A stretch of 64,000 nucleotides of DNA from contig NZ_JARZAE010000004.1 of assembly GCF_029892095.1 (NCBI RefSeq), positions 620,001 through 684,000 of the forward strand, given 5' to 3'. A program made the translations under genes and the position numbers. This DNA comes from Kitasatospora sp. MAP12-44. Its GTDB lineage: Bacteria; Actinomycetota; Actinomycetes; Streptomycetales; Streptomycetaceae. Shown piece after piece: positions 52,985 to 60,768 of the stretch; within the stretch, counting starts at the first letter, position 1, and every line of letters begins with the position of its first letter. The notes beneath the pieces were generated by a model, which was not told the DNA's origin, made no database searches, and worked only from the letters and a program-made list of their open reading frames with translations.

Positions 52985-53310
52985 GATTTCGGGTACTCCT
53001 CAGGACTGGTGCACAACAACCGGGTGCGGACCCCGTGTGGAGGGGCCCGCCTCGGTGGACGACGCTCACGCTAGACGGTAACGATTTTCAAAACCAGTTC
53101 GATTGAGTCCGAGATGAAAATCATTACCGAACTTTGACCTGGCACCCCCGTCGCCGGAGGCCGACGCCAGGTAGGTCGCATCGCGCGCCCGCCCCCCTCC
53201 TCGCCAGGCCCATCTCCCCTGCGCTTCGAACGAGGACACCGTGACCGCACATCAGATATCCCGCCGATCCACCGACAGCGCCGCGCCCCCGGCACAGCGG
53301 GAAAATCCAG
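52985..53310. promoter_or_regulatory. divergent region between znuA and the exonuclease gene
   Basis: 326 bp without a supported gene. Besides the two Zur-type boxes, the part from 53131 to 53310 is ordinary GC-rich sequence. GGGA lies about 8 bases before ATG 53311, a possible ribosome-binding site for the exonuclease. Confidence 0.6.
53077..53128. promoter_or_regulatory. paired inverted Zur-type boxes upstream of znuA
   Basis: GGTAACGATTTTCA at 53077-53090 and TGAAAATCATTACC at 53115-53128 are inverted copies with one mismatch, 38 bp centre to centre. Both hold the ATGATTTTCA-like half of the actinobacterial Zur consensus (TGAAAATGATTTTCA as I remember it). They sit 93-144 bp before the znuA start. 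Confidence 0.8.
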
Positions 53311-53703
53311 ATGCCCCGACCACCGCTCGTCCCTACGCTTCCCGCCATGGACAGCACCGGGGCCGAGCGCCTCCTGAACGTCGTGGATGTTGAAGCCACC
53401 TGTTGGGCCGGCGGCCAACCGCCGGGCGCGGTCAGCGAGATCATCGAGATCGGGCTGACCGTCGTCGACCTGGCGACCGCGGAGCGCCTCGCCCGGCATC
53501 GGATCCTGGTGCGTCCCGTCCGGTCCACGGTCAGCGAGTTCTGCACGGACTTGACCGGCCTCACGCAAGACGAGGTGGACGGAGGGGTCGGCTTCGCCGA
53601 GGCGTGTCGGCTGCTGGCGGTCGAGCACCACGCCGGGTCCCGCCCGTGGGCCAGTTGGGGCGACTACGACCGCAACCAGTTCACCGGATTACCTCCAAGG
53701 AGG

Positions 53704-53723
53704 CCCTGGCCTTCGGGCCAGGG
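53704..53723 (+). repeat. left-end hairpin of the IS element
   Basis: Eight perfect pairs with a TTCG tetraloop, 20 bases inside the left boundary, as expected for the subterminal structures recognised by Y1 transposases. Confidence 0.85.
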
Positions 53724-53845
53724 AGGAATTGGATTGCCTGCGTGGCAGGGCGAGTTGCGGCGTTTCGCCGCCAGGCGGACCGCCGTGCGGTGGGGCGCGG
53801 ACGTGGTTTTGCGCTGGCCCGTTTGGGTCTACTAGTGTCCTCGGC

Positions 53846-55006
53846 GTGAAGATCGTGGCACAGGTGAAGCTGCTGCCCCGGTCCGCGTATGACGCGGATG
53901 CGATGGCGGCGACGCTGCGAGCCTGCAACCGGGGCGCGCGCCTCGCCTCGGAGATCGCGTTCCGGACCGGGAAGGTCCGGCGCAACGACCTGCACGATGA
54001 GGTGTACTACCGGCTGAAGGCCGAGTTCGACCTCGGTGCGCAGGCGGCGGTCCGCACCGTCAAGAAGGTGTGCGACGCGTACGCGACGCTCGCGGGGAAC
54101 ATCCGCAGCGGTCAGTTGACGGGCAAGTCCCGGCGCAAAGCGGAATCCAAGCCGATCGGCTTTCGCGAGGACGCGGCGCAGCCGTTCGACGACCGGATGC
54201 TGACGTGGAACCTGGACGATCGGACCGTGTCCATCTGGACGGTTGCCGGGCGGATCAAGGGCATCCCGTTCGTGTGCTCGCCGCAGGCGTTGGAGCTCCT
54301 CGCCTCGCGTAAGGGCGAGTCGGATCTGGTGCTGCGGGACGGCCAGTGGTTCCTGTACGCCACCGTCGAGCTGCTTGAGCCCCCGGTGTCCGAGCCGACC
54401 GGTTGGATCGGCGTGGACCTGGGGATCGTCAACATCGCGACCACCAGCGACGGCCAGATCATGTCCGGGCGCCGGGTGGACCGCTACCGCAAGCGGATGC
54501 GCACCACCGTCGCCAACCTGCAGGCCAAACGCACCAAATCCGCCAAACGCCGACTGAAGGCGCTGCGCCGGCGCGAGTCCCGCTTCGCCACCGACACCAA
54601 CCACTGCATCTCCAAGACCATCGTCACGACCGCTGAACGCACCTCGTGCGGGATCGCCCTCGAAGACCTCAAGGGCATCCGGCAGAGGGTTACGGCCAAG
54701 AAGGACCAGCGGTATCGACTGCACTCCTGGGCGTTCGCCCAGCTCGGCGGCTTCGTCGAGTACAAGGCGCGGCGTGCGGGTGTGGCGGTGGTCCATGTGG
54801 ACCCCCGCAACACCTCCCGCCAGTGCTCGCAGTGTTGGCACACCCATCGATCGAACAGGGTGTCGCAGTCCTGGTTCGCGTGCCGCTCCTGCGGGAGCGT
54901 CATGAACGCGGACCTCAACGCCTCCCGCAACATCGCCCACAGGGCCGATGCTGTGTGGCAGCGGGGCAGAGTCAACTGCCCCAGCACCGTCAGGCGACAC
55001 GCCTAG
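53846..55006 (+). CDS. tnpB: TnpB, RNA-guided DNA endonuclease of the IS element
   Basis: 386 aa from GTG 53846; the frame is open upstream but that part is not TnpB-like. RuvC residues are all present: D in GVDLGIVNIA, E in CGIALEDLKG, D in MNADLNASRNIA. The zinc ribbon has CSQC and CRSC. The N-terminal part (VAQVKLLPRSAYDADAMAATLRACN) is typical of the actinobacterial branch. TnpB uses an omega RNA from the element's right end to cut DNA next to its TAM. Nothing suggests inactivation. Confidence 0.93.
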   Translation: MKIVAQVKLLPRSAYDADAMAATLRACNRGARLASEIAFRTGKVRRNDLHDEVYYRLKAEFDLGAQAAVRTVKKVCDAYATLAGNIRSGQLTGKSRRKAESKPIGFREDAAQPFDDRMLTWNLDDRTVSIWTVAGRIKGIPFVCSPQALELLASRKGESDLVLRDGQWFLYATVELLEPPVSEPTGWIGVDLGIVNIATTSDGQIMSGRRVDRYRKRMRTTVANLQAKRTKSAKRRLKALRRRESRFATDTNHCISKTIVTTAERTSCGIALEDLKGIRQRVTAKKDQRYRLHSWAFAQLGGFVEYKARRAGVAVVHVDPRNTSRQCSQCWHTHRSNRVSQSWFACRSCGSVMNADLNASRNIAHRADAVWQRGRVNCPSTVRRHA

Positions 55007-55130
55007 CACGGCGCAGGACGCAGGCGACCCGCGGCAGCCAGCCGCGAGTACGACTTGCAATCAGAGCTCCAGGACCGGGTGACACGCTCGGTCCTTCAGG
55101 GCCGAGAAGTTGACCCGGCAGTGCCAGCAC
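54960..55130 (+). ncRNA. predicted omega RNA of the TnpB element
   Basis: The end of tnpB plus the 108 bp to the right boundary should form the scaffold, with the 55087-55106 hairpin at its end, and bases from 55115 on (CCGGCAGTGCCAGCAC) should serve as guide. This follows the known omega RNA layout; exact 5' end unknown. Confidence 0.6.
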
Positions 55131-55421
55131 ACCCGGACGCCCTATCCCTTCGGCCGGCACCACACCAACGCCAAGGTGGCCTTCACCGAGGCCTACGGCC
55201 TGCGCAAACGGCCCGGCATGGCGCAGGCCCTGGAGATCGCCGGGCGGCGGCTCGAAGGCCGTCACCACCGCGGCGAGGACGATGCCTGGAACATCGCCGC
55301 CCTCGTTCTCCACCTGTCCGAGCGGGGCGTCTGGCCGGATCCGTGCTGACGCGCTGGGCGTCCCTCTGCACGCGGAGGCTAGGCAAAAGCAGACATGTGG
55401 CAGACGACGGGTCGTGCTGTG

Positions 55422-55772
55422 CTACCCCAGCTCCGTCCCAGAGCCCTGCGGGATCAGGCCGGGGCTGTCCAGCTGCCTCCATACGGGGAAGATCACGGGG
55501 CTCAGCGTGGCTAGGAGATACACGCCGCCAAACGTCAGCATCGTGGTGAACAGACCGACCGAGTCCACCAGGAAGCCGGCGGCGAGGCCACCCAGCGGGG
55601 TGATCGTCAGGGTCGAGGCCGTTGTCGCGCTGAGCACGCGGCTGCGCAGTTCTTCGGACACGCCCATCGCGGTGAGCGCGTTTCCGGTGACGGAGACGAC
55701 GTTGGCGGCGAGCACAGCGGCGAAGGGGCGGCGATCGCCGAGCAAGGGCAGCTCCACGGGGGTGCGGAACAC
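55422..55772 (-). pseudogene. remnant of an MFS (DHA3-type) efflux transporter
   Basis: The 116-codon frame joins an N-terminal piece (PVELPLLGDRRPFAAVLAAN, first helix of a transporter) directly to a C-terminal piece (SEELRSRVLSATTAS, LTITPLGGLAAGFLVDSVGL, VIFPVWRQLD). About 250 residues that normally lie between are missing, so it is a deletion derivative. A second ELPLLG-like sequence lies just upstream in another frame (around 55840), a sign of further scrambling. Confidence 0.65.
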
Positions 55773-56062
55773 GGGACGCGGTGCATCCTGGCACGGGCGT
55801 GGGCCTCAGGGCACGGCAGTATTCGCGACTCGGCGCCCAGTAGAGGCAACTCGACGGCCACCGCAAGTCCTGCGATGCCGGCGGTGAGGAAGATGGTCGA
55901 GAGCGCGCCGGTGTCGGCGGTGCGGGCGAGTTCGAGGACGGGGCCGCGTGCCGGCAGGCAGCTGGCAGCTCCGACGGTGTGACCGCCGTCACACTCGCGT
56001 GGTGTCACATCTGACGCCGCTCCGCTGTCCTCCCTACAGAACCGAGAGAAGGGATCGTCAGC
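55773..56062. other. decayed sequence and flavodoxin promoter
   Basis: 290 bp without an intact gene. The left part has short transporter-like fragments in two minus-strand frames (ALSTIFLTAGIAGLAVAV near 55870). The right part, from about 55960, should hold the flavodoxin promoter. Confidence 0.4.
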
Positions 56063-56530
56063 ATGAAGGCCGTCATCGTGTGCGCCTCCGTTTCACACGG
56101 CAATACGCGTCGTGTCGCCGACACCATGGCCCAGGTACTGGGCGCGAAGGTCGTCTCCCCCGAGGAGGCCGAGCCGGCGGAGCTGGCCGGCGCCGAGCTC
56201 GTGGGATTCGGCTCGGGCGTCTTCTACGGCAGGCTCCACCCCAGCCTGACCGACTTCGTCAAGGCACTTCCCACCAGGCGGGGCCGGGCGTTCGCCTTCG
56301 CCACCAGCGGGCTCCCCGAGATACCGCTGGCGCCTTTCACCCGCCCCCTGGTCCAGCTCCTCGAAGGCAAGGGCTTCGAGGTGGACGGGAGCTTCTCGTG
56401 CCGGGCGTTCGACACCTGGACGCCCTTCAAGCTCGTCGGCGGTATCAACAAGCAGCGGCCGAACGTCGGGGACCTGGCCGCCGCGCGGGCGTTCGCCGAG
56501 CAGCTGCGGGCACCTCATTCCTACCGGTAA
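56063..56530 (+). CDS. flavodoxin-domain protein
   Basis: 155 aa. The N-terminal strand and phosphate loop read VIVCASVSHGNTRRVADTM (FMN-binding S-x-x-G-N-T), followed by LVGFGSGVFYGRLHP and FAFATSGLPE, as in flavodoxin_5-type electron carriers. GAAGGGA is 8 bases before the ATG. It converges on the GltB-like gene with only 22 bp between them. It may supply electrons to a nearby enzyme, but no partner is evident. Confidence 0.88.
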   Translation: MKAVIVCASVSHGNTRRVADTMAQVLGAKVVSPEEAEPAELAGAELVGFGSGVFYGRLHPSLTDFVKALPTRRGRAFAFATSGLPEIPLAPFTRPLVQLLEGKGFEVDGSFSCRAFDTWTPFKLVGGINKQRPNVGDLAAARAFAEQLRAPHSYR

Positions 56531-56535
56531 GTGTC

Positions 56536-56546
56536 GTCCGGCGGAC
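56536..56546. terminator. short hairpin between convergent genes
   Basis: GTCCG-G-CGGAC lies in the 22-bp gap between the flavodoxin and GltB-like stops. It is short and weak; a terminator role is only suggested by position. Confidence 0.3.
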
Positions 56547-56552
56547 GTCCCC

Positions 56553-57818
56553 TCATGGCGTTGAGCAGTCGCCGACGCCCCGCGGCAGCCGGACGTCCTC
56601 GGCGCAGACGTCCGCTGCCCGGTACTTGCCCAAAGCGCTGATCAGCAGCCGCAGTTCGAGCGCGATGCTCTCGACCAGGCGTTCCAACCCCGCCTCGGGG
56701 TCCTCGTCCACCGCGAGCAGCGCGGCGCGTCCAAGGCCTGCGGCGCGGGCGCCCAGTGCCAGCGACTTCACGACGCGACTGCCCTCCCACATCCGCCCCG
56801 AGGCCAGCAGCGGCCGCCCCTCGGCGCGGGCGTCCAGCAAGCACTCCCCCAGCGGGAGCCCGACCTGCTGGATGAACGCCGTCGGCGCCCAGCCGGTGCC
56901 GCTCTCGGCGCCGTCGACCGTCACCGCGTCCGCTCCGGCCCGCCACGCCGTCTCGGCGGCGAGTGCGAGGTCCCGGGCGGGGTGCAGCTTCACCCAGACC
57001 CGGGCCCGCGGGAAGTTGTTGCGCATCAGCTGGATCTGCCGGGCGAGGATCTCCGCGGTGAAGGTGCCGGGGCTGCCGCTGCGCAGGAACTGGTCGGCCG
57101 ACTCGCCGAACACGGACTCGATCGTGTACTGCGAGGAGGCCCGGGCCGCTCCCTCGGCGCCCAGCAGCGTCATGCCGCCCAGGCCCGGCTTCGCGCCCTG
57201 ACCCGTCTTCAGTTCAAAGCCCAACCGCCCGCTCTGGAGCAGCGGTTGGACCCTGGGGTCGCTGTAAACGAGGTTCCAGACCTCGGCGTCAGCGTCGTCC
57301 GTGCTCTGCTGCACGACCACTCCACCGACCGCCTCGGACTCGGACGCCTGGGCGTAGGCGAGGATGCGATCGAGCAGCCCCGGGGCCGCAGCGCCCCGGT
57401 AGCCGCTGGTCAGGACGATGTTCTCGCCGATGACCATCGGGATCCCCAGGCGCCCCGCCTGACGGCTCGCCGCCAGGCCGAGGTCACCGCTCGCGACGCG
57501 GGTCGAGCCGAACGCCGAGACGTACAGCGGCAGCGCGGATTCGAACCCGCCGACCGTGCTGCGCAGGTCGACGTCCGTGTGCAGCGGCTCGCGTCCCAGG
57601 TCGATGAGCTTCTCAAGGCGCAGCGGCATGAACACCGGTGGCACCAACCGCGCGGCGTCGAGCAGGTCGGCGACGTCCTCCGAAAGGCCCGGGGAGCACG
57701 AGCGGCCGAACATCGTCGCCCCGTAGCCCGCGCGATCCGGAAACACCGCCTCCGCGCCCACCCGGGCCCGGCGCCGCACGGCCTCCTGCGGAAATCCCGG
57801 CGCGCTGAGCCCGGTCAT
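56553..57818 (-). CDS. glutamate synthase domain-2-like FMN enzyme (stand-alone)
   Basis: 421 aa TIM-barrel flavoprotein. FELKTGQGAKPGLGGMTLL and WVKLHP, then AVTVDGAESGTG and SGRMWEGSRVVKSLALGA are the FMN-binding barrel motifs of the GltB synthase domain. It lacks the glutaminase (domain 1) and the GXGXG domain, and no GltD is adjacent. It may use free ammonia or ammonia from a partner to form an amino acid from a keto acid. ATG 57818 overlaps the AsnA-like stop (ATGA), so the two enzymes are made together and probably act in one path. Confidence 0.82.
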   Translation of the reverse strand: MTGLSAPGFPQEAVRRRARVGAEAVFPDRAGYGATMFGRSCSPGLSEDVADLLDAARLVPPVFMPLRLEKLIDLGREPLHTDVDLRSTVGGFESALPLYVSAFGSTRVASGDLGLAASRQAGRLGIPMVIGENIVLTSGYRGAAAPGLLDRILAYAQASESEAVGGVVVQQSTDDADAEVWNLVYSDPRVQPLLQSGRLGFELKTGQGAKPGLGGMTLLGAEGAARASSQYTIESVFGESADQFLRSGSPGTFTAEILARQIQLMRNNFPRARVWVKLHPARDLALAAETAWRAGADAVTVDGAESGTGWAPTAFIQQVGLPLGECLLDARAEGRPLLASGRMWEGSRVVKSLALGARAAGLGRAALLAVDEDPEAGLERLVESIALELRLLISALGKYRAADVCAEDVRLPRGVGDCSTP

Positions 57819-58861
57819 GGTGCGACCACCCCCGGCAGCTTCGGAAATGCCACCGTCTCCCACGCGTGGTCCAGTCCAGTCACATATCGCGTCAGTCGCT
57901 CGACGCCGATGCCGAATCCGGCACTGCCCGGGATCCCGGCCCGCAACAGCTCGAGATACCACTCGTACTTCGCCGGATTCTCCCCGGTCTCCCGAATGCG
58001 TCCGATGATGCGCTTGTAGTCCGCCTCGCGCTCACTACCGCTGGAGACTTCACCGAACCCTTCGGGCAGGATCAGGTCGAAGTTGTTCAACACACCCGGG
58101 CGCTGCGGGTCTTCCTTGTCGTAGAACCCGCGCGAACCCTTCGGGTAGTCGGTGATGAAGAACGGTCGGTCGGTCTTCTCCGACAGGATCTTCTCCCCCG
58201 ACCAGTCGATCTCGGCATCGGGGTTCTGCCGGTGGTCGAGCTCGACCAGCGTGTCGACCGCCTCGGTGTGGGTGATCCGCCCGAACGGCCCGTCGACCAG
58301 CGGTCGGAAGGCGTCGGGGTCGCGGCCCAGCAGAGCGAGCTCCTCGCTGCGGTCCCGGACCACCCGGGCGACCGCGAAGGCGACCACGCCTTCCGCGGTG
58401 CGCATCGCGGCGGCCCGGTCGCCGCCGGCGATCTCCACATCCAGCTGGTGGAACTCGGCCAGGTGGCGGCCGGTGCCGACGGTCTCCGGCGGTTCCAGGC
58501 GGACGTTCGGGGCGACGCAGAAGATCTTGTCGAAGGCGGTGAGCGCCGCCTGCTTGTACAGGATGCTGCTCGTCATCAGCTTGTAGCGGTGGCCGTAGTA
58601 GTCCACGTCCACCTGCTTGGCACCGCGCGCGCCGGGGTCGGTGACCGGGCCGATGATCGGCAGCAGCAACTCGGTGAAGCCCTGCCCGCCCAGATACTCG
58701 CGGGCCGCGGTGAGCAGGGTGTTCTGCACCCGCAGCGCGGCCTGGGTGATCGGGGAGGCGAGGTGCTCGCGCGGGCTCGGCGGCATACGGTGCGCTGACG
58801 CGGGGGCGTAGGACGCAGGACCGGACTGCGTCGAAAGGTCGGTACTCGGCTCGATGTCCAC
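57815..58861 (-). CDS. archaeal-type asparagine synthetase A (AsnRS paralogue)
   Basis: About 348 aa from GTG 58861; ATG 58786 is an alternative and neither has a clear ribosome-binding site. It is a class II synthetase catalytic core without an anticodon-binding domain. It aligns along its length with the Pyrococcus AsnRS-like asparagine synthetase: ELLLPIIGPVTDPG, KIFCVAPNVRLE, EFHQLDVEIAGG, NNFDLILPEGFGEVSSG and motif 3 GFGIGVERLTRY. That enzyme makes Asn from Asp, ATP and ammonia. Beside glutamate mutase, a beta-methyl-Asp substrate is tempting. Confidence 0.85.
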   Translation of the reverse strand: MDIEPSTDLSTQSGPASYAPASAHRMPPSPREHLASPITQAALRVQNTLLTAAREYLGGQGFTELLLPIIGPVTDPGARGAKQVDVDYYGHRYKLMTSSILYKQAALTAFDKIFCVAPNVRLEPPETVGTGRHLAEFHQLDVEIAGGDRAAAMRTAEGVVAFAVARVVRDRSEELALLGRDPDAFRPLVDGPFGRITHTEAVDTLVELDHRQNPDAEIDWSGEKILSEKTDRPFFITDYPKGSRGFYDKEDPQRPGVLNNFDLILPEGFGEVSSGSEREADYKRIIGRIRETGENPAKYEWYLELLRAGIPGSAGFGIGVERLTRYVTGLDHAWETVAFPKLPGVVAP

Positions 58862-59187
58862 GAGGTGGACGCTAGCCGCGCGGCGCCGGGCACCTCGGCG
58901 GCCTCGCAGGTTCCTGACGCCCCGAAGGGGCCGGGTCGCGGCGGCTCGCAGGTTCCTGCCGGGGCGACGTTTGCCGGTCGGTCTCATTCCCAGCAAATCA
59001 TCAGGAACCGTACACGGACCATCTTGTGTGCCATTAGCGAGGAGGACTTGCAGATCCTTAACGGCGGCGATGGGGAACGGACTCGCCACGTTCAAAGCGC
59101 ACCCGTATGCTTCCGCCCGGTGTGGTGCTCATTCGAGCTTTTTGGCGGACTGATGTCCGTTCAGAGCCGGTTCTACGGAGTCTGCGC
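58862..59187. promoter_or_regulatory. divergent promoter with three GGTTCCTG operator-like elements
   Basis: 326 bp between the AsnA-like (minus) and regulator (plus) genes. CTCGCAGGTTCCTG occurs at 58903-58916 and 58945-58958, exactly 42 bp apart, and its core is repeated inverted as CAGGAACC at 59002-59009. Each full copy holds the dyad CAGG-TT-CCTG. A regulator probably binds here. Confidence 0.6.
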
Positions 59188-60165
59188 GTGAGGGATGTTG
59201 TGAGAAAACTGTCTACTAGTAGCACAGTTCAGGATTCAACCGACCAGCACCTGTACGGAGGATCGCGAAGACTGGCGGATTTCATCGACTCCCGGTGTTG
59301 CGCGATCCTCGACGATCACGAAAGCGGCCTGACGACGCTGGGGAACGCCCTCGCGGACGAGGCCAGGGAGAGAGCGCTCCCGACGGCGATCACGGCGCCG
59401 ACCGCCGACCCGGAGCCGTCGGGCGGCACCGGGATCGAGCGAGCACTCTCGGAAGCCCTGAGCCTGATCGACAACGCCCTCGCCGAGCACCGCAACGTCG
59501 GTGGCGTTCGAGCCGAGCTGGAACTGGCCGACAGCGACGAGGCCGCCGCACTGACCGTCAAACAACTGGTGTGCGAGGCACGCCGCGAGCTCATCTGCGT
59601 GGGCTCGCCGGCCCGGATGGCCCGCGGCCCGCTGCGCCCGGCCGCCGAGGCGCTGCGGGCACCGTCCGGAGCCACCGCGCCGATGCGGGTGCTGTTCCCG
59701 GTCCGCGGCAACGACGACCGCCATCGGGTCCGCGCACTGCTCCCCGGTGACGGCCAGAACGAGTCCCGCGTCACCGAGGCGAAGCTGCACGAGATGCTGC
59801 TCGCCGATCGCCAGACCGGCCTGCTCATCTCCCGGTTCGGGCCGGACCAGTGGCAGACCCTGATCGTCCGCAGCCCGGTGATCCTCACCGCGCTGCACGC
59901 GCTGTTCTCGCACAGCTGGGAGTCCGCCACTCCCCTGCTGCCGGTATCGCTGCTGGACGATCCGCGCCAGAGCGAGAAGACCCGGCTCATCCTCGCCTCG
60001 CTCAGCGAGGGGCAGACGGACGACGTGGCGGCGCGTGAACTGGGCATCTCGGTGCGCACCTACCGCAAGTACGTCGCGGACTTCATGCGCGACATCAACG
60101 CGACGTCGCGCTTCCAAGCCGGCGTGCGGGCAGCGCAGTTGCGGCTACTGCCCGCCGCCTCCTAG
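59188..60165 (+). CDS. LuxR-type helix-turn-helix regulator
   Basis: 325 aa from GTG 59188, with GGAG 7 bases upstream; GTG 59200 is an alternative. The C-terminal ~60 residues have ILASLSEGQTDDVAARELGISVRTYRKYVADFM, a LuxR/GerE-type helix-turn-helix. The central part (KQLVCEARRELICVGSPARM, then VLFPVRGNDDRHRV) resembles the sensor-like region of actinobacterial TrmB/LuxR stand-alone regulators and has no receiver domain. It stands between the two biosynthetic operons and is the best candidate for binding the GGTTCCTG sites. A CTACTAGTAG palindrome (59213-59222) lies in its first codons. Confidence 0.8.
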   Translation: MRDVVRKLSTSSTVQDSTDQHLYGGSRRLADFIDSRCCAILDDHESGLTTLGNALADEARERALPTAITAPTADPEPSGGTGIERALSEALSLIDNALAEHRNVGGVRAELELADSDEAAALTVKQLVCEARRELICVGSPARMARGPLRPAAEALRAPSGATAPMRVLFPVRGNDDRHRVRALLPGDGQNESRVTEAKLHEMLLADRQTGLLISRFGPDQWQTLIVRSPVILTALHALFSHSWESATPLLPVSLLDDPRQSEKTRLILASLSEGQTDDVAARELGISVRTYRKYVADFMRDINATSRFQAGVRAAQLRLLPAAS

Positions 60166-60179
60166 GCGCGGCGCCGGGC

Positions 60180-60695
60180 TCAGCGAGCCCGCCGGAACTG
60201 TCGCAGCGCCGAGGCGAACAGGAGCCCCCAGATGAGGAACGACAGGTCCCAGACCCACAGGTGCCACCACAGGGCCTTCCACTCGATCGGCGTGGACGGC
60301 TTGACCACGTGGGTGGCCGCGAGCACGTTCGTCACTTCCAGTACCCCGCCGTAGAGCGTCAGTCCGACCGCGGCGATCCACGCGAAGAACAGCACCACGC
60401 GGCGCGGCAGCCGGCGGCCCCAGGGCCGCAGCAGCGCCAGCGCCAGCGCGGCGCCGACCAGTTTCAACACCCCGGTGACCCAGACCGCCACGTAGATGGC
60501 GGTGTCGCCGGCCAGCGCGCTCCGCTCGATCGCCCCGCCGACGGTGTCGAGCAGAGCGCGCCCGCCGCACCCCCAGTAGAAGCTGATCCCGGCGAAGATC
60601 AGGCCCCACCCGCACGCCGCGTAGGCGGGCCAGGTGGATGGACGCGTCCCGGAGGTCGTGGCGGGCTTCCCGGCACTGGCTGCTTCGATGTTCAT
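60180..60695 (-). CDS. DUF3995 membrane protein
   Basis: 171 aa from ATG 60695, with AAGGTGAG just upstream; GTG 60755 would add 20 residues. Four membrane helices, with YAACGWGLIFAGISFYWGCGG at the start and WVWDLSFLIWGLLFA near the end, as in DUF3995 proteins of streptomycetes. Function unknown. It follows the SRPBCC gene in the same direction and ends 14 bp from the convergent LuxR stop. Confidence 0.8.
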   Translation of the reverse strand: MNIEAASAGKPATTSGTRPSTWPAYAACGWGLIFAGISFYWGCGGRALLDTVGGAIERSALAGDTAIYVAVWVTGVLKLVGAALALALLRPWGRRLPRRVVLFFAWIAAVGLTLYGGVLEVTNVLAATHVVKPSTPIEWKALWWHLWVWDLSFLIWGLLFASALRQFRRAR

Positions 60696-60768
60696 GGGCT
60701 CACCTTCGTCGTCGAGGCTGAACAGTTGGCTAACGGAGGGTGGCGCCATCGACACAGCGCGTACTCAC

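Larger units (their letters stand above)
53685..55114 (+). mobile_element. IS200/IS605-group element (IS1341 type), TnpB only
   Basis: 1430 bp inserted right after TTCAC without target duplication. Left end: a perfect hairpin CCCTGGCC-TTCG-GGCCAGGG (53704-53723). Right end: hairpin CTCGGTCC-TTCA-GGGCCGAG (55087-55106) followed by AAGTTGAC at the boundary. No tnpA is present, so movement would need a Y1 transposase in trans. Boundaries are exact because the host exonuclease frame is restored when they are joined. Confidence 0.9.
53311..55349 (+). pseudogene. DEDDh 3'-5' exonuclease gene interrupted by a TnpB element
   Basis: The 5' part (53311-53684; ATG 53347 is an alternative start) codes for VVDVEATCW with the catalytic D and E, and SWGDYDRNQF. 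The 3' part (55115-55349) codes for YPFGRHHTNAKVAF and HRGEDDAWNIA with the catalytic H and D of RNase T/ERI-1-like exonucleases. Joining base 53684 to 55115 restores one open frame (CAG TTC ACC CGG CAG), about 190 aa from 53347. Between them lies a 1430-bp mobile element. The interrupted gene makes at best a truncated chimera lacking the last catalytic residues. Confidence 0.9.

Noticed and set aside
52037-53074. Plus-strand frames opposite the zinc transporter genes
   Set aside because: They have no recognisable domain and run antisense to znuA/znuC, whose motifs are complete.
53311-53835. Intact 174-aa exonuclease ORF
   Set aside because: Its last ~50 residues are translated from the IS left end. 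The true C-terminus with the final catalytic residues lies at 55115-55349.
56553-57818. Type 2 isopentenyl-diphosphate isomerase or lactate oxidase
   Set aside because: Both are FMN barrels, but the GQGAKPGLGG motif and the order of the barrel motifs match the glutamate synthase domain.
58862-59095. N-terminal extension of the AsnA-like protein back to 59095
   Set aside because: The added residues are Arg-rich without similarity and would cover the promoter with the GGTTCCTG repeats. The archaeal homologue starts near the catalytic core.
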